From: Micromonospora sp. NBC_01796
Lineage (GTDB): Bacteria; Actinomycetota; Actinomycetes; Mycobacteriales; Micromonosporaceae
NCBI RefSeq assembly: GCF_035917455.1
Contig: NZ_CP109078.1
Span: 2,666,001-2,730,000 of the forward strand
Length of the DNA: 64,000 nt
Direction: 5' to 3'
In this document: positions 56,669 through 64,000 of the stretch, in pieces
Numbering within the stretch: position 1 is the stretch's first letter
Layout of the letters: the number at the start of each line of letters is the position of its first letter
The notes under the pieces: generated by a model
Seen by the model: the letters and a program-made list of their open reading frames with translations, nothing else
The model's database searches: none
Told to the model about the DNA's origin: nothing
Position numbers and translations under genes: made by a program

Positions 56669-58189
56669 TCAACCGGCCGGGTGGCCGACGGGTTCGCGGA
56701 TCTGGTCGGGCGCGGGGGTTGCGGGGTTGGTGCTGCGGTCGCGCATGAGGACTAGGGCCAGTACGGCGGCGGCCAGCACCCCGGCCCCGCCCGCCACGAA
56801 GCTGGCCGACATGGCGGTGGTGAACGCCTCCCGGGCGGTCTCGGCGAGGCCGGTGTTTCCGGTGCCGGTGGCGAGGTTGAGGGCGTCCGAGATCGAGTGG
56901 CGGCTCGCCTCCGGTGCCGAGTCCGGCATGGAACCGGTGAAGGTCCTGGACAGGACCGCACCGAGGATGGCGACGCCGAGCGCGGCACCCGCCTGCTGGA
57001 CGGTGTCGTTGAGCGCCGACCCGACCCCGGCGTGCTCGGTGGGCACGGCCCCCATCAGCGCGGCGGTGGCGGCAGGCAGGGCCAGGCCGCCGCCGATCCC
57101 GATCAGGACCATGGCCGCGACCAGCATGCCGAAGCCGTTCTCCGCGGAGAGGGTGGCCAGCGCACCGAACCCGGCCGCGATCACCACGAGGCCGGCGGCG
57201 GTCATCCACCGGTTGCCGATCTTCTGGCCCAGGGTGGCGCCGACGGTGTTGGAGGCGAGGGTGGCGACCGCCATCGGGGCGAAGGCGAGGCCGGTCTGGG
57301 TGGGCGAGTAGCCGAGTACGAACTGGAGGTACTGGGTCAGGACCAGCATCAGCCCGCCGTTGGCGAAGGTCAGCAGGACGAGGGAGAAGCTGGCGCCACT
57401 GAAGATCCGGTTGCGGAACAGGCTCAGCGGAACCATCGGGTCGGGCGTACGCAGCTCCCAGACGACGAACCACACCAGGCTGACCACGGTCACCGCGAGC
57501 GAGATCAGGGTGCTCGGGTGGGCGAGGCCGTCCTTGGCCGACTCGATGATGGTCCAGACCAGCGCGGTCATGCCGACCAGGGAGAGGATCATGCCGAGCG
57601 GGTCGGCCTTGCGCCACGGTCCCTTGGACTCCGGCATCAGGACGATCGCCGCGATGATGGCGACGAGGGCGATCGGCACGTTCATCAGGAAGACCGCGCC
57701 CCACCAGAAGTGGGCGATCAGCACACCGCCGAGGACCGGGCCACCGACCAGGCCGACCATTGCCACCGCGCTCCAGGCGGCGATCGCCCTGGGCCGCTCC
57801 TCGTCGTCGAAGACGGTGATGAGGATCGACAGCGTGCTCGGCATGATCAGGGCGCCGCCGATGCCCATCAGGACGCGGCCGGCGATGAGCTGCTCGGGGT
57901 TCTGGGCGAAGGTGGCCACGAGTGACGCCGCCCCGAAGATCACCAATCCGATGATCATGACTCGGCGTCTGCCGAACCGGTCCGACAGGCTTCCCGAGGT
58001 GAGCAGCAGGCCGGCGAAGACCAGGATGTACGAGTCGATGATCCACTGGATGTCCTGGGCGCTGGCCCCCAGGTCCGCGGCGATCGGCGGGACCGACACG
58101 GTGAGCACCATGTTGTCGATGATCAGCACCAGGGTGCTGAGGCAGAGCACGATCAGGATGAGCCAGCGGCCCGGTTGACGGTCCATCAT
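56669..58189 (-). CDS. MFS drug transporter, DHA2 type
   Basis: 506 aa. About 14 spans; motif A GSLSDRFGRRR, motif C-like AWSAVAMVGLVGGPVLGG, start RWLILIVLCLSTLVLIIDNMVLTVSVP typical of this family. Efflux pump. ATG at 58189 (or 58186) with GAAGGGG upstream. Divergent from a TetR gene; the shared 154-bp gap holds four operator-like repeats, so expression is probably de-repressed by a pump substrate. Confidence 0.9.
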   Translation of the reverse strand: MMDRQPGRWLILIVLCLSTLVLIIDNMVLTVSVPPIAADLGASAQDIQWIIDSYILVFAGLLLTSGSLSDRFGRRRVMIIGLVIFGAASLVATFAQNPEQLIAGRVLMGIGGALIMPSTLSILITVFDDEERPRAIAAWSAVAMVGLVGGPVLGGVLIAHFWWGAVFLMNVPIALVAIIAAIVLMPESKGPWRKADPLGMILSLVGMTALVWTIIESAKDGLAHPSTLISLAVTVVSLVWFVVWELRTPDPMVPLSLFRNRIFSGASFSLVLLTFANGGLMLVLTQYLQFVLGYSPTQTGLAFAPMAVATLASNTVGATLGQKIGNRWMTAAGLVVIAAGFGALATLSAENGFGMLVAAMVLIGIGGGLALPAATAALMGAVPTEHAGVGSALNDTVQQAGAALGVAILGAVLSRTFTGSMPDSAPEASRHSISDALNLATGTGNTGLAETAREAFTTAMSASFVAGGAGVLAAAVLALVLMRDRSTNPATPAPDQIREPVGHPAG

Positions 58190-58210
58190 CAAACCCCTTC
58201 GGCGGTACGT

Positions 58211-58298
58211 CGCACGGCGTGCGTTGCTCCGCACACTGTTCGGTCGCCGCACACTGTACGGAGATGCGAACGGTGTGCGCAACCCCGTACAGTGTTCG
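58211..58298. promoter_or_regulatory. Operator array between MFS and TetR genes
   Basis: Four copies of a CGNACACTGTNCGG-like site: two forward (58230-58243, 58248-58261) and two inverted (58267-58279, 58285-58298), start-to-start spacing about 18 bp, plus a palindrome CGCACGGCGTGCG at 58211-58223. Arrangement suits cooperative TetR dimer binding over both promoters. Confidence 0.75.
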
Positions 58299-58343
58299 TA
58301 TCGGTCGGCTATCCTGAGCCGCGACTGACGCAGAGGAGACCGC

Positions 58344-59084
58344 ATGCCAGCCGAAAAGCAGCCGTTCCCATCGGTGTGGACCCGCCCGCAGCGACAGCGG
58401 CGCGACCAGCCGGCACTGAGCCGGGAACAGATCGTCTCCACGGCTCTGCAACTGCTCGACACCGAGGGAATCGACGCGCTGAGCATGCGGAAGCTCGGCG
58501 ACCGGCTGAACGCCGGCGCCACCTCCATGTACTCGCACGTCGCGAACAAGGACGAGCTGATCGAACTCGTCGTCGACGAGGTCTACGGCGAGATCGAGGT
58601 GCCGAAACCCGGCGACCCGGCGGACTGGCGGGCGGCGACGACCCACAGCGCACAGAGCCTGCGGTCGGCGTTCCTCCGACACCCCTGGATCGTCTCCGTG
58701 CTCGGCGGGGTCGGAGTCGCCTACCTGGGGCCGAACATGATGGGGCTCTCCGAGAACATGCTCACCGTGTTCGAGGAGGCGGGCTTCTCCCTGCCCGAGG
58801 CCGACCAGGCCGTGAACACCGTGACCGCGTACGTGATCGGGATGGCGACCAGCGAGGCAGCGTGGTTGACCGTGATCGCCCGCAGTGGACAGGACGAGCA
58901 GGAGTGGACCGAACGCCTGTGGACGGCGGTCGAACAGGCCGTGCAGCCGTACCCACGCCTGAGCAGGGTGTACGCCGCACAGCGGGGCCAGGAAGCGGAC
59001 AACGTACGCATCGACAGCTTCGAACACGGGCTCGAGTGCGTACTCGACGGCCTGGAGAGCCGGCTGCGCCGTACCGGCGGGTGA
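58344..59084 (+). CDS. TetR-family repressor with TetR_C domain
   Basis: 246 aa. HTH (about 28-72; REQIVSTALQLLDTEGIDALSMRKLGDRLNAGATSMYSHVANKDEL) and the C-terminal ligand domain of the tetracycline-repressor subgroup. The ATG at 58344 has AGAGGAG 6 bases upstream. Controls the divergent pump and itself (inference). Confidence 0.9.
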   Translation: MPAEKQPFPSVWTRPQRQRRDQPALSREQIVSTALQLLDTEGIDALSMRKLGDRLNAGATSMYSHVANKDELIELVVDEVYGEIEVPKPGDPADWRAATTHSAQSLRSAFLRHPWIVSVLGGVGVAYLGPNMMGLSENMLTVFEEAGFSLPEADQAVNTVTAYVIGMATSEAAWLTVIARSGQDEQEWTERLWTAVEQAVQPYPRLSRVYAAQRGQEADNVRIDSFEHGLECVLDGLESRLRRTGG

Positions 59085-59136
59085 GACGCGAGCTGCCGGA
59101 CGGTGGCGCTCAGCGACTAGGAGCAGACTGCCCGAC

Positions 59137-59877
59137 ATGGTGATCTACGACAGCATCGGCACGACGTACAGCAGCACCAGGCGACCGGACCCGAGGGTCG
59201 CCGCCCGGATCAACGCGGCCCTCGGCGACGCCCGTACGGTCATCAACGTCGGCGCCGGGACCGGTTCGTACGAGCCGCCGCAGACCGTGCTCGCGATCGA
59301 ACCCAGTCCGGTGATGATCGAGCAGCGCCCGGTCGGGGCCGCCCCGGTCCTGCGGGCGTTCGCCGAGAACATCCCGGTCGAGGACAACGCCGCCGACGCG
59401 GTGATGGCGCTGCTGACCGTGCACCACTGGACCGACCTCGAAGCCGGGATCGCCGAACTGCGGCGGATCGCCCGGCAACGGATCGTCATCCTGACCTGGG
59501 ATCAGACGGTCACCCGGGAGTTCTGGCTGCTCAGCGACTACCTGCCCGAGGCGGCGGCGTTCGACGACACCCGAGCCGTGCCGGTCGACCGGCTGGCCGC
59601 GCTGCTCGGCGACGCCCGGGTGGAGGTGGTACCCGTACCGCACGACTGTGTCGACGGGTTCGGGGCGGCGTACTGGCGTCGGCCGGAGGCGTACCTCGAC
59701 CCTGCCGTACGGGCCGGCATGTCGATGCTGGCCCAGACCGGTGAGGAGACGATCCGGCCCGGCCTGGAACGGCTCGCCGCCGACCTGGCCTCGGGACGGT
59801 GGCACGACCGCCACGCGGACCTGCTGGACCTGCCCGAGTTCGACGCCGGTTACCGACTGCTCGTCGCCGAGTTGTAG
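59137..59877 (+). CDS. Class I SAM-dependent methyltransferase
   Basis: 246 aa. SAM motif I VINVGAGTGSYE, acidic end LAIEPS, motif IV region AVMALLTVHHW and VILTWDQ: a Methyltransf_11-type small-molecule methyltransferase. Substrate unknown. 52 bp after the TetR gene on the same strand. Confidence 0.85.
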   Translation: MVIYDSIGTTYSSTRRPDPRVAARINAALGDARTVINVGAGTGSYEPPQTVLAIEPSPVMIEQRPVGAAPVLRAFAENIPVEDNAADAVMALLTVHHWTDLEAGIAELRRIARQRIVILTWDQTVTREFWLLSDYLPEAAAFDDTRAVPVDRLAALLGDARVEVVPVPHDCVDGFGAAYWRRPEAYLDPAVRAGMSMLAQTGEETIRPGLERLAADLASGRWHDRHADLLDLPEFDAGYRLLVAEL

Positions 59878-59905
59878 GAACAGGCGGTAGCTATCGACGG
59901 ATCGG

Positions 59906-60697
59906 GTGGGTCACGGAAGAATCCGGCCGGTGGGTTGGCAGAGTTTCATTGCGGAGATGACCGGACACCTGGCCTGGCCGACCGCGGTGGTGGTCGTACT
60001 CGTGATCTTCCGTCGGCCGCTGCGGGCCAGGGTGAGCCAGCTACGGTCGGTTTCCGCCGGCAGCTTCGGCGCCGAGTTCGGCGAGGCCGACCGCCAGGTC
60101 GGAGAGGCGGTGGCGGCCGAGGCCGCCCGGTCGACGGAGGCCCGGGTCGGCGCCCGATCGGGCCGGGCCATCCCGTGGCCCAGCATCGATCCGCTGCCGG
60201 AGGCGCTGCCCGAACCGACCGGTTCGCCGATCGCCGGCCCGCCCCGGCCCGGCACACCGGGACATCGCCGCCCGACCGGCAACGGGTCCGCGGCCGGGTC
60301 GCCCGGACAGCTCGACCGCGGCTTCCGGGACATCGCGCTGCGGGCCGAGCAGAACCCGGCGTACGCGGTGGACGCCGCCTGGTCCGCGCTGGAGGACGCG
60401 ATGTCCGGGGCCCTGGACGACGTACGGACCGGCGAGTTCGTGGACCGCGCCGGTGCGGCCGTACGGCGACAGGGGGCGGCACTGGCTCAGAAGCTGCTCG
60501 ACCACGGGGTGATCTCGCCGGTGACGTACCAGGCGATCACCAGCCTGGGGCGGCTGCGGGACCAGGTCGCCCACGGCAGCATGTCCCCGCAGCCCGGATC
60601 GGCGGTCGGATACGTACGCTCCGTCAACGACATCGCACGGGCAGTACGGACCGGCGTCACGACGGTCCAACAGGACCAGCACTGGGGCGTAACCTAA
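59906..60697 (+). CDS. Membrane-anchored protein with HEPN-like C-terminus
   Basis: 263 aa (a GTG at 59930 is an alternative start). One N-terminal membrane span (LAWPTAVVVVLVIF), a basic stretch, a Pro/Gly-rich linker (about 80-140) and an all-helical C-terminal domain (about 145-250) ending in LGRLRDQVAHGS. The RDQVAH segment fits the RxxxxH motif of HEPN/DUF4145-type proteins, many of which are RNases or toxin-system parts. Activity is not established; a non-catalytic helical domain is the alternative. Confidence 0.65.
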   Translation: MGHGRIRPVGWQSFIAEMTGHLAWPTAVVVVLVIFRRPLRARVSQLRSVSAGSFGAEFGEADRQVGEAVAAEAARSTEARVGARSGRAIPWPSIDPLPEALPEPTGSPIAGPPRPGTPGHRRPTGNGSAAGSPGQLDRGFRDIALRAEQNPAYAVDAAWSALEDAMSGALDDVRTGEFVDRAGAAVRRQGAALAQKLLDHGVISPVTYQAITSLGRLRDQVAHGSMSPQPGSAVGYVRSVNDIARAVRTGVTTVQQDQHWGVT

Positions 60698-60714
60698 TCC
60701 GTCGTACACATGTT

Positions 60715-60735
60715 CTATCCACAGGATGTGGATAG
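60715..60735. promoter_or_regulatory. Inverted DnaA-box-like pair CTATCCACA / TGTGGATAG
   Basis: Two perfect inverted 9-mers separated by GGA. CTATCCACA differs from the DnaA box TTATCCACA at one base. It could also act as a hairpin terminator for the upstream gene. Confidence 0.45.
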
Positions 60736-60784
60736 AGGCAGCAACCTTCTGCCGTCCGCTCCGTTGTGCTCCCGGAGGGGATAT

Positions 60785-61321
60785 ATGAAAGCCCGCAAAA
60801 CGGTACTGATCGGCTTCCTGTTGGCGACGCTCATCGCGTCGGCGAGCGGGAGCGCCCCGACCATGCCCGGCAAACCGGCCGTGGGGACATTCGGGCCGGA
60901 CGTGGTCCACCTGTCCGGGGTACGCAACATCGAGTTCGGCGACACCGAAGGGGAACTGACCGCCCGGGGCGTACTGGAACCCGAACCCGAGGCCACCGAG
61001 TGCGCCGCGCAGATCAACGGCCTCGACACGGTCGGACCGGTCTTCGACCACAACCGGCTCGTGCTGATGTGGGTGAGCCCGCCGATGCACACCCCGGAGG
61101 GCGTGACCGTCGGCACCTCGCTCAACACCGTGCACGCCCGCTACCCGGCGGCGACGGCGTTGACCGCTCCACAGGGGACGTACCGGTTCGACGGGCTGCT
61201 CGCCCGGCAGGGCGACCGCGCCTTCCTGTTCCTGCACGACGGCCGGATAGTACGCAAAACCGTCGCCGGGTACGCCAACTACGCCCAGAAACTCTTCGAC
61301 GAGGGCTTCGGCACCTGCTGA
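60785..61321 (+). CDS. Secreted protein, unknown function
   Basis: 178 aa from the ATG at 60785 (GGAGGGG 5 bases upstream). Signal peptide (KARKTVLIGFLLATLIASASGS), then a domain of about 150 aa with GVRNIEFGDTEGELTARGVL and GVTVGTSLNTVHARYPAATAL segments, reminiscent of secreted lipoprotein-like domains that read 'G(D/M)T..ev.alyG', and two Cys. Function unknown. Confidence 0.75.
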   Translation: MKARKTVLIGFLLATLIASASGSAPTMPGKPAVGTFGPDVVHLSGVRNIEFGDTEGELTARGVLEPEPEATECAAQINGLDTVGPVFDHNRLVLMWVSPPMHTPEGVTVGTSLNTVHARYPAATALTAPQGTYRFDGLLARQGDRAFLFLHDGRIVRKTVAGYANYAQKLFDEGFGTC

Positions 61322-61353
61322 GGCGTTTGAGCTGGGCGTAAGTCGTGACGGGG

Positions 61354-61920
61354 CTATAGCTCGCCTCGCGCCTGACGTGCGATCAGTTCCAGTACGGCGA
61401 TGATCGTGCCGGCACCCGCGATCTCGCCTCGGGCGATCATCTCGCGTGACTTGTCGAGTGGGATCCAATCGACCCGCTCTGCCTCGTTCACGTCCACGGG
61501 CGTACCGATGTGGTCGGCCTGCCGAGCCAGGAACAGCAGGTTCTCCGCATCGGCGGTGCCCACCCACGGTTGGAACGACAGCAACGGCTCGACCGACTTC
61601 GGCCGCCAGCCGGTTTCCTCCTCGACCTCGCGTACGGCACAGTCCGCCGGGTCCTCGTCGTCATCGACGTAACCGCCCGGCAGCTCCCACACCCACCGGT
61701 CGAGGACGAACCTGTGCCGGCGCATCAGCAACAGCCGGCCTTGCTCATCGAGTACGGCGACCATGGCAGCACGTGGCGCACGGATCACGTACTGCTCGAA
61801 CCGCACCCCGTCCGGCAACTCCACCTCGGCGATACTCAGCCGCGCCCGTCGGGTGTCGTCCACGACCCGCTCGCCATGAATCGTCCACAGGGTCAGCTCC
61901 GTCGCCTGCTCACCAGCCAC
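61354..61920 (-). CDS. NUDIX hydrolase, ADP-ribose pyrophosphatase-like
   Basis: 188 aa. Complete Nudix box GGYVDDDEDPADCAVREVEEETGW (G...5E...7REVEEETG) with the ELPGG lead-in; AVLDEQGRLLLMRRHRFVLDRWVWELP before it. Cleaves nucleoside diphosphate derivatives; an ADP-ribose- or sugar-nucleotide-type substrate is likely from the overall layout. Confidence 0.9.
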   Translation of the reverse strand: MAGEQATELTLWTIHGERVVDDTRRARLSIAEVELPDGVRFEQYVIRAPRAAMVAVLDEQGRLLLMRRHRFVLDRWVWELPGGYVDDDEDPADCAVREVEEETGWRPKSVEPLLSFQPWVGTADAENLLFLARQADHIGTPVDVNEAERVDWIPLDKSREMIARGEIAGAGTIIAVLELIARQARGEL

Positions 61921-62026
61921 TTCCCCAGTATTGGACGGGTGGCGGTTTAGCGAAACGGAGCCAGAAGCAAAAGCCCTGCGCGTTCATGATTCGGCAGCCA
62001 ATGAACTTCCGATCTTGGAACGGCGA

Positions 62027-62062
62027 AACGCCCGGTTCGTCCTTGCGGACTTGCCGGGCGTT
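62027..62062 (-). terminator. Terminator once serving tRNA-Ser(CGA)
   Basis: AACGCCCGG/CCGGGCGTT 9-bp stem with inner CGTCC/GGAC pairing, just beyond the 3' end of the tRNA fragment on the minus strand. Confidence 0.65.
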
Positions 62063-62074
62063 CTGCCTGCTTGC

Positions 62075-62134
62075 TGGCGGTGGCGGCGGGATTTGAACCC
62101 GCGGAGGGGTTACCCCCTCACACGCTTTCGAGGT
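62075..62134 (-). pseudogene. 3' fragment of tRNA-Ser(CGA): putative att site
   Basis: Read on the minus strand, from the anticodon loop (CTCGAAA) through GCGTG, the variable arm (GGGGGTAACCCC), the T arm (GCGGGTTCAAATCCCGC), the acceptor 3' strand CGCCACC, G73 and CCA, the sequence is a perfect tRNA-Ser 3' half. Upstream of the loop the anticodon stem does not pair (CAGAC against GCGTG) and the D arm is absent. Loss of identity exactly at the anticodon loop is the usual mark of a tyrosine-recombinase attachment site left at the far end of an integrated element. Confidence 0.8.
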
Positions 62135-62146
62135 CTGCCGGCCACC

Positions 62147-62512
62147 GTTCAACGATGATCGGCGCTGTCCGCGACCTCGGGCAATGCATGGCCGGTGAAC
62201 GCCACCGGCCGTCTTCACACGCCCGCGAATGAGACGACGTTTGAGACGAGGTCGCCGCTCCGAAGCGTCGCGCCGCTGCCCGGATCTGAGATGGGCAATT
62301 GGCCATCAATCCACCTGCATCGGCATGTATCCGGATGTCCTGGCGAATGATGTGACGTAAATATCATGCTTAGCTAGATGCGGCAGTCGGGATGCCGACT
62401 TAACGCATATTGACCGCCTGAGATCATCCCAACGGCCTCCCCTGTCTCCGCCGGGCAGCAACGACAGCAAGCGGTCGATCGATAGGTGGACGCCTGTGCA
62501 AGATATACCGTC
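62147..62512. other. Island-edge region without supported gene
   Basis: About 366 bp between the att fragment and the kinase gene. G+C falls below the chromosome average. Open frames on the minus strand (e.g. 62306-62548) lack start signals and coding character. No integrase, excisionase or repeat is recognised here. Confidence 0.5.
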
Positions 62513-63337
62513 ATGCGTATGTCGTTGCCTGAACCACGGCTCGCACAACAGATGGTTGCTCCCTACCTCGAACCCGATGCTGAACTTCTAGGCGTCGGGA
62601 CGTACGGCGACACCTGGAGGTCCGGCGATCGCGCCGTCAAGATCCTTTGCGGTGCACCGACCGATCCACGACGAGTTGCACGCGAAGTGGAAGCTCTTCA
62701 GAGGGTTGACAGCCCACATGTCGTGAAGCTGTACAACCTGAAGCAATTGTCGATTAGCGGAACCGACTACCTGGCCCTGGAATTTGAGTTCGTCAGGGGT
62801 GGCGACATATCAAATCGAATTGCCGCCGATGACTGGCCAACCGTTTCGGAGACGACAAGCCTGCTAATCAATTTACTTCTAGGACTCCAGGCCCTTCACG
62901 AAAGCGGGTCAATCCATCGCGACTTGAAGCCGGCAAATATCGCCTTACGTGACCGGAGTTGGCTCCACCCTGTCATCCTCGACCTCGGCCTGTCAAAGCA
63001 AGTCGACGCGAGCACCGTCACGGTATATCCGGGGCTTCTCGGTACACCAGCGTACATGTCCCCGGAACAACTGCGCGGCCAACCAGCACATAAAGCCAGT
63101 GACTTATTTGCCGTAGGCGTCATGATTCACCAACTGCTCACTAGACGCCACCCGCTGTACGAGCCGTCGGAATACTACGATCTTTCAGATATGCTCAAAC
63201 GCCTAGAAGATGGCATCGAGCCCTTGCCTGACGGCTATCCAGAACCCCTGCGCCGGGTTATTGAACGGATCACATCGATCCCCACACATCGTCGGGGTAG
63301 CACCAGAAGCAATCTTCGCATTCTTGGCATCGAGTAA
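62513..63337 (+). CDS. Compact Ser/Thr protein kinase on genomic island
   Basis: About 274 aa, a kinase domain with nothing added: glycine loop GVGTYGDTW (about 28-36), catalytic Lys in RAVKILCG, catalytic loop HRDLKPANI, DLG (for DFG) in VILDLGLSK, activation segment GTPAYMSPEQLRG. All catalytic residues are present. No membrane span or sensor domain. G+C is about 50 percent with TTA, CTA and ATA codons, unlike the chromosomal genes to its left, so it was acquired. ATG at 62513 or 62519; a GTG at 62486 is possible; no good ribosome site. 16 bp before the next gene, so the two are probably cotranscribed. Confidence 0.85.
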   Translation: MRMSLPEPRLAQQMVAPYLEPDAELLGVGTYGDTWRSGDRAVKILCGAPTDPRRVAREVEALQRVDSPHVVKLYNLKQLSISGTDYLALEFEFVRGGDISNRIAADDWPTVSETTSLLINLLLGLQALHESGSIHRDLKPANIALRDRSWLHPVILDLGLSKQVDASTVTVYPGLLGTPAYMSPEQLRGQPAHKASDLFAVGVMIHQLLTRRHPLYEPSEYYDLSDMLKRLEDGIEPLPDGYPEPLRRVIERITSIPTHRRGSTRSNLRILGIE

Positions 63338-63353
63338 GCCGAAGGGATAAGGA

Positions 63354-64000
63354 ATGGCTCACCAGCACGAAGAAGAACGGTCACCCTGGGATAGCGATGA
63401 CGACGAGTTCTACGTGGATGAGATGGAGGACATGCTAGAGGAACTCCGAGCAGAACGAACAGATGAGAGCGAGTTACATCCACCCGAGGAGGTGATGGCC
63501 TTGGCACATGAGCACGCATGGATGGTTTTACGAGGATCGAAGTCTGGAACGGTTGTAAGAAATCAGCCTCCCGGATCGATAACGAGAGCAGGAAATGTCC
63601 CACCGATACCAGCTAGGGATGAGGTCTTAGATAGCGGAAATCCGATCTTCCTTTACCATGCAGGCCAACCAGCATTCGCACAAGGCCGGGAACTGCTTAC
63701 CCGACTCCACGCCACCAATGGCGCGTCTCTTGGCATAGGAGTATCCGTCGGGATCCCACGCCACACGACCAAAAAGATCGCGGACGTTTTTGACTGCCCT
63801 GTCGCTGCACTTCGCATCGCAGACCCAGAAGGATTCTGGTTCGACTACAACGTATTGCAACTCGAAAACCCCGATCCGGCGAGCTACACCCACGAATCAA
63901 CCGGAATTACTGCCGCTCGACGAGCCAATAGACGTAAAACCTTCGCCCCCTACCTGGAACGCGCAGAAACCGAAGGGTTCATTGACGATATTGTAGGTGC
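63354..64000 (+). CDS. Unknown acidic protein downstream of kinase, truncated by window
   Basis: At least 215 aa, open at the window end. ATG at 63354 with AAGGGATAAGGA just upstream. The first about 50 residues are strongly acidic (EEERSPWDSDDDEFYVDEMEDMLEEL read in two parts), a plausible kinase-binding or phosphorylation tail. The rest (IFLYHAGQPAFAQGRELL, then GASLGIGVSVGIPRHTTKKIADVF, then CPVAALRIADPEGFW) looks like an enzyme fold with alternating strands and helices, possibly TIM-barrel-like, but no family is recognised. Codon use is island-like. Confidence 0.7.
   Translation, partial: MAHQHEEERSPWDSDDDEFYVDEMEDMLEELRAERTDESELHPPEEVMALAHEHAWMVLRGSKSGTVVRNQPPGSITRAGNVPPIPARDEVLDSGNPIFLYHAGQPAFAQGRELLTRLHATNGASLGIGVSVGIPRHTTKKIADVFDCPVAALRIADPEGFWFDYNVLQLENPDPASYTHESTGITAARRANRRKTFAPYLERAETEGFIDDIVG

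Noticed and set aside
55329-59138. 1269-codon minus-strand frame spanning several genes
   Set aside because: It crosses the esterase, MFS, TetR and intergenic terminators in a frame with no motif; a high-G+C artefact.
62075-62146. Functional tRNA-Ser(CGA) gene
   Set aside because: The D arm is missing and the 5' anticodon stem does not pair, although GGTGGCC by chance resembles a 5' acceptor strand.
62306-62548. 80-codon minus-strand frame near the island edge
   Set aside because: Overlaps the kinase start, no ribosome site, no recognisable protein.

Overview
The window is high-G+C (about 70 percent) DNA from a filamentous actinobacterium, most likely of the family Micromonosporaceae. Signs are GTG starts, strong G/C third-codon bias, a WhiB protein, the small SRP RNA beside dnaX, and a gene order matching part of the Mycobacterium tuberculosis chromosome (Rv3677c-Rv3688c, then asd/ask/leuA, then recR/ebfC/dnaX). 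That assignment is inference from content; no rRNA or species marker is present.

Layout. 1-8768: a partial gene, a GNAT acetyltransferase, two tandem membrane-tethered helix-turn-helix proteins (one with a ricin-type sensor domain), then a sulfur-looking module (YeiH-type exporter, divergent LysR, cysteine-dioxygenase-like cupin, second LysR). 8800-13171: a tightly coupled operon encoding a secreted collagen-like protein of about 205 Gly-X-Gln-type triplets, a TPR lipoprotein and a glycosyltransferase-methyltransferase fusion. This is the most novel-looking system in the core part. 13541-22487: GNAT, Ser/Thr kinase with septum-formation-like ectodomain, a large cyclase/AAA/TPR protein coupled to a metallo-beta-lactamase-fold hydrolase, RidA and a DUF4177 protein. 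22760-31059: conserved actinobacterial block (NTF2-like membrane protein, two ArsA-type ATPases, whiB4, ponA2, GatB/YqeY protein, metallophosphoesterase). 31155-41882: tRNA-Pro, GAF-GGDEF diguanylate cyclase, asd, lysC, a lipoprotein, nitroreductase, leuA with a candidate leucine-rich leader peptide, an MFS pump and a secreted HNH nuclease. 41946-47922: five-gene oligopeptide ABC importer. 48345-53410: recR, ebfC, RDD and DUF2752 membrane proteins, dnaX, SRP RNA, tRNA-Ser(GGA). 53622-61920: secreted protein, AraC/ABM/esterase cluster, MFS pump with divergent TetR and a four-copy operator-like array, methyltransferase, HEPN-like membrane protein, secreted protein, NUDIX hydrolase.

62075-64000: a 3' fragment of a tRNA-Ser(CGA) gene marks the edge of a genomic island. 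To its right G+C drops to about 50 percent and TTA/CTA/ATA/AGA codons appear. The island carries a compact Ser/Thr kinase followed 16 bp later by an unrecognised acidic partner that runs off the window. A defence or regulatory role is possible but not demonstrated.

Recurrent regulatory themes: several genes start 6-7 bases after a TAnnCT -10 box (leaderless transcripts), operons use 4-bp ATGA/GTGA overlaps, convergent pairs are closed by strong perfect hairpins, and three intergenic gaps hold palindromic elements with GCGATCT ends.
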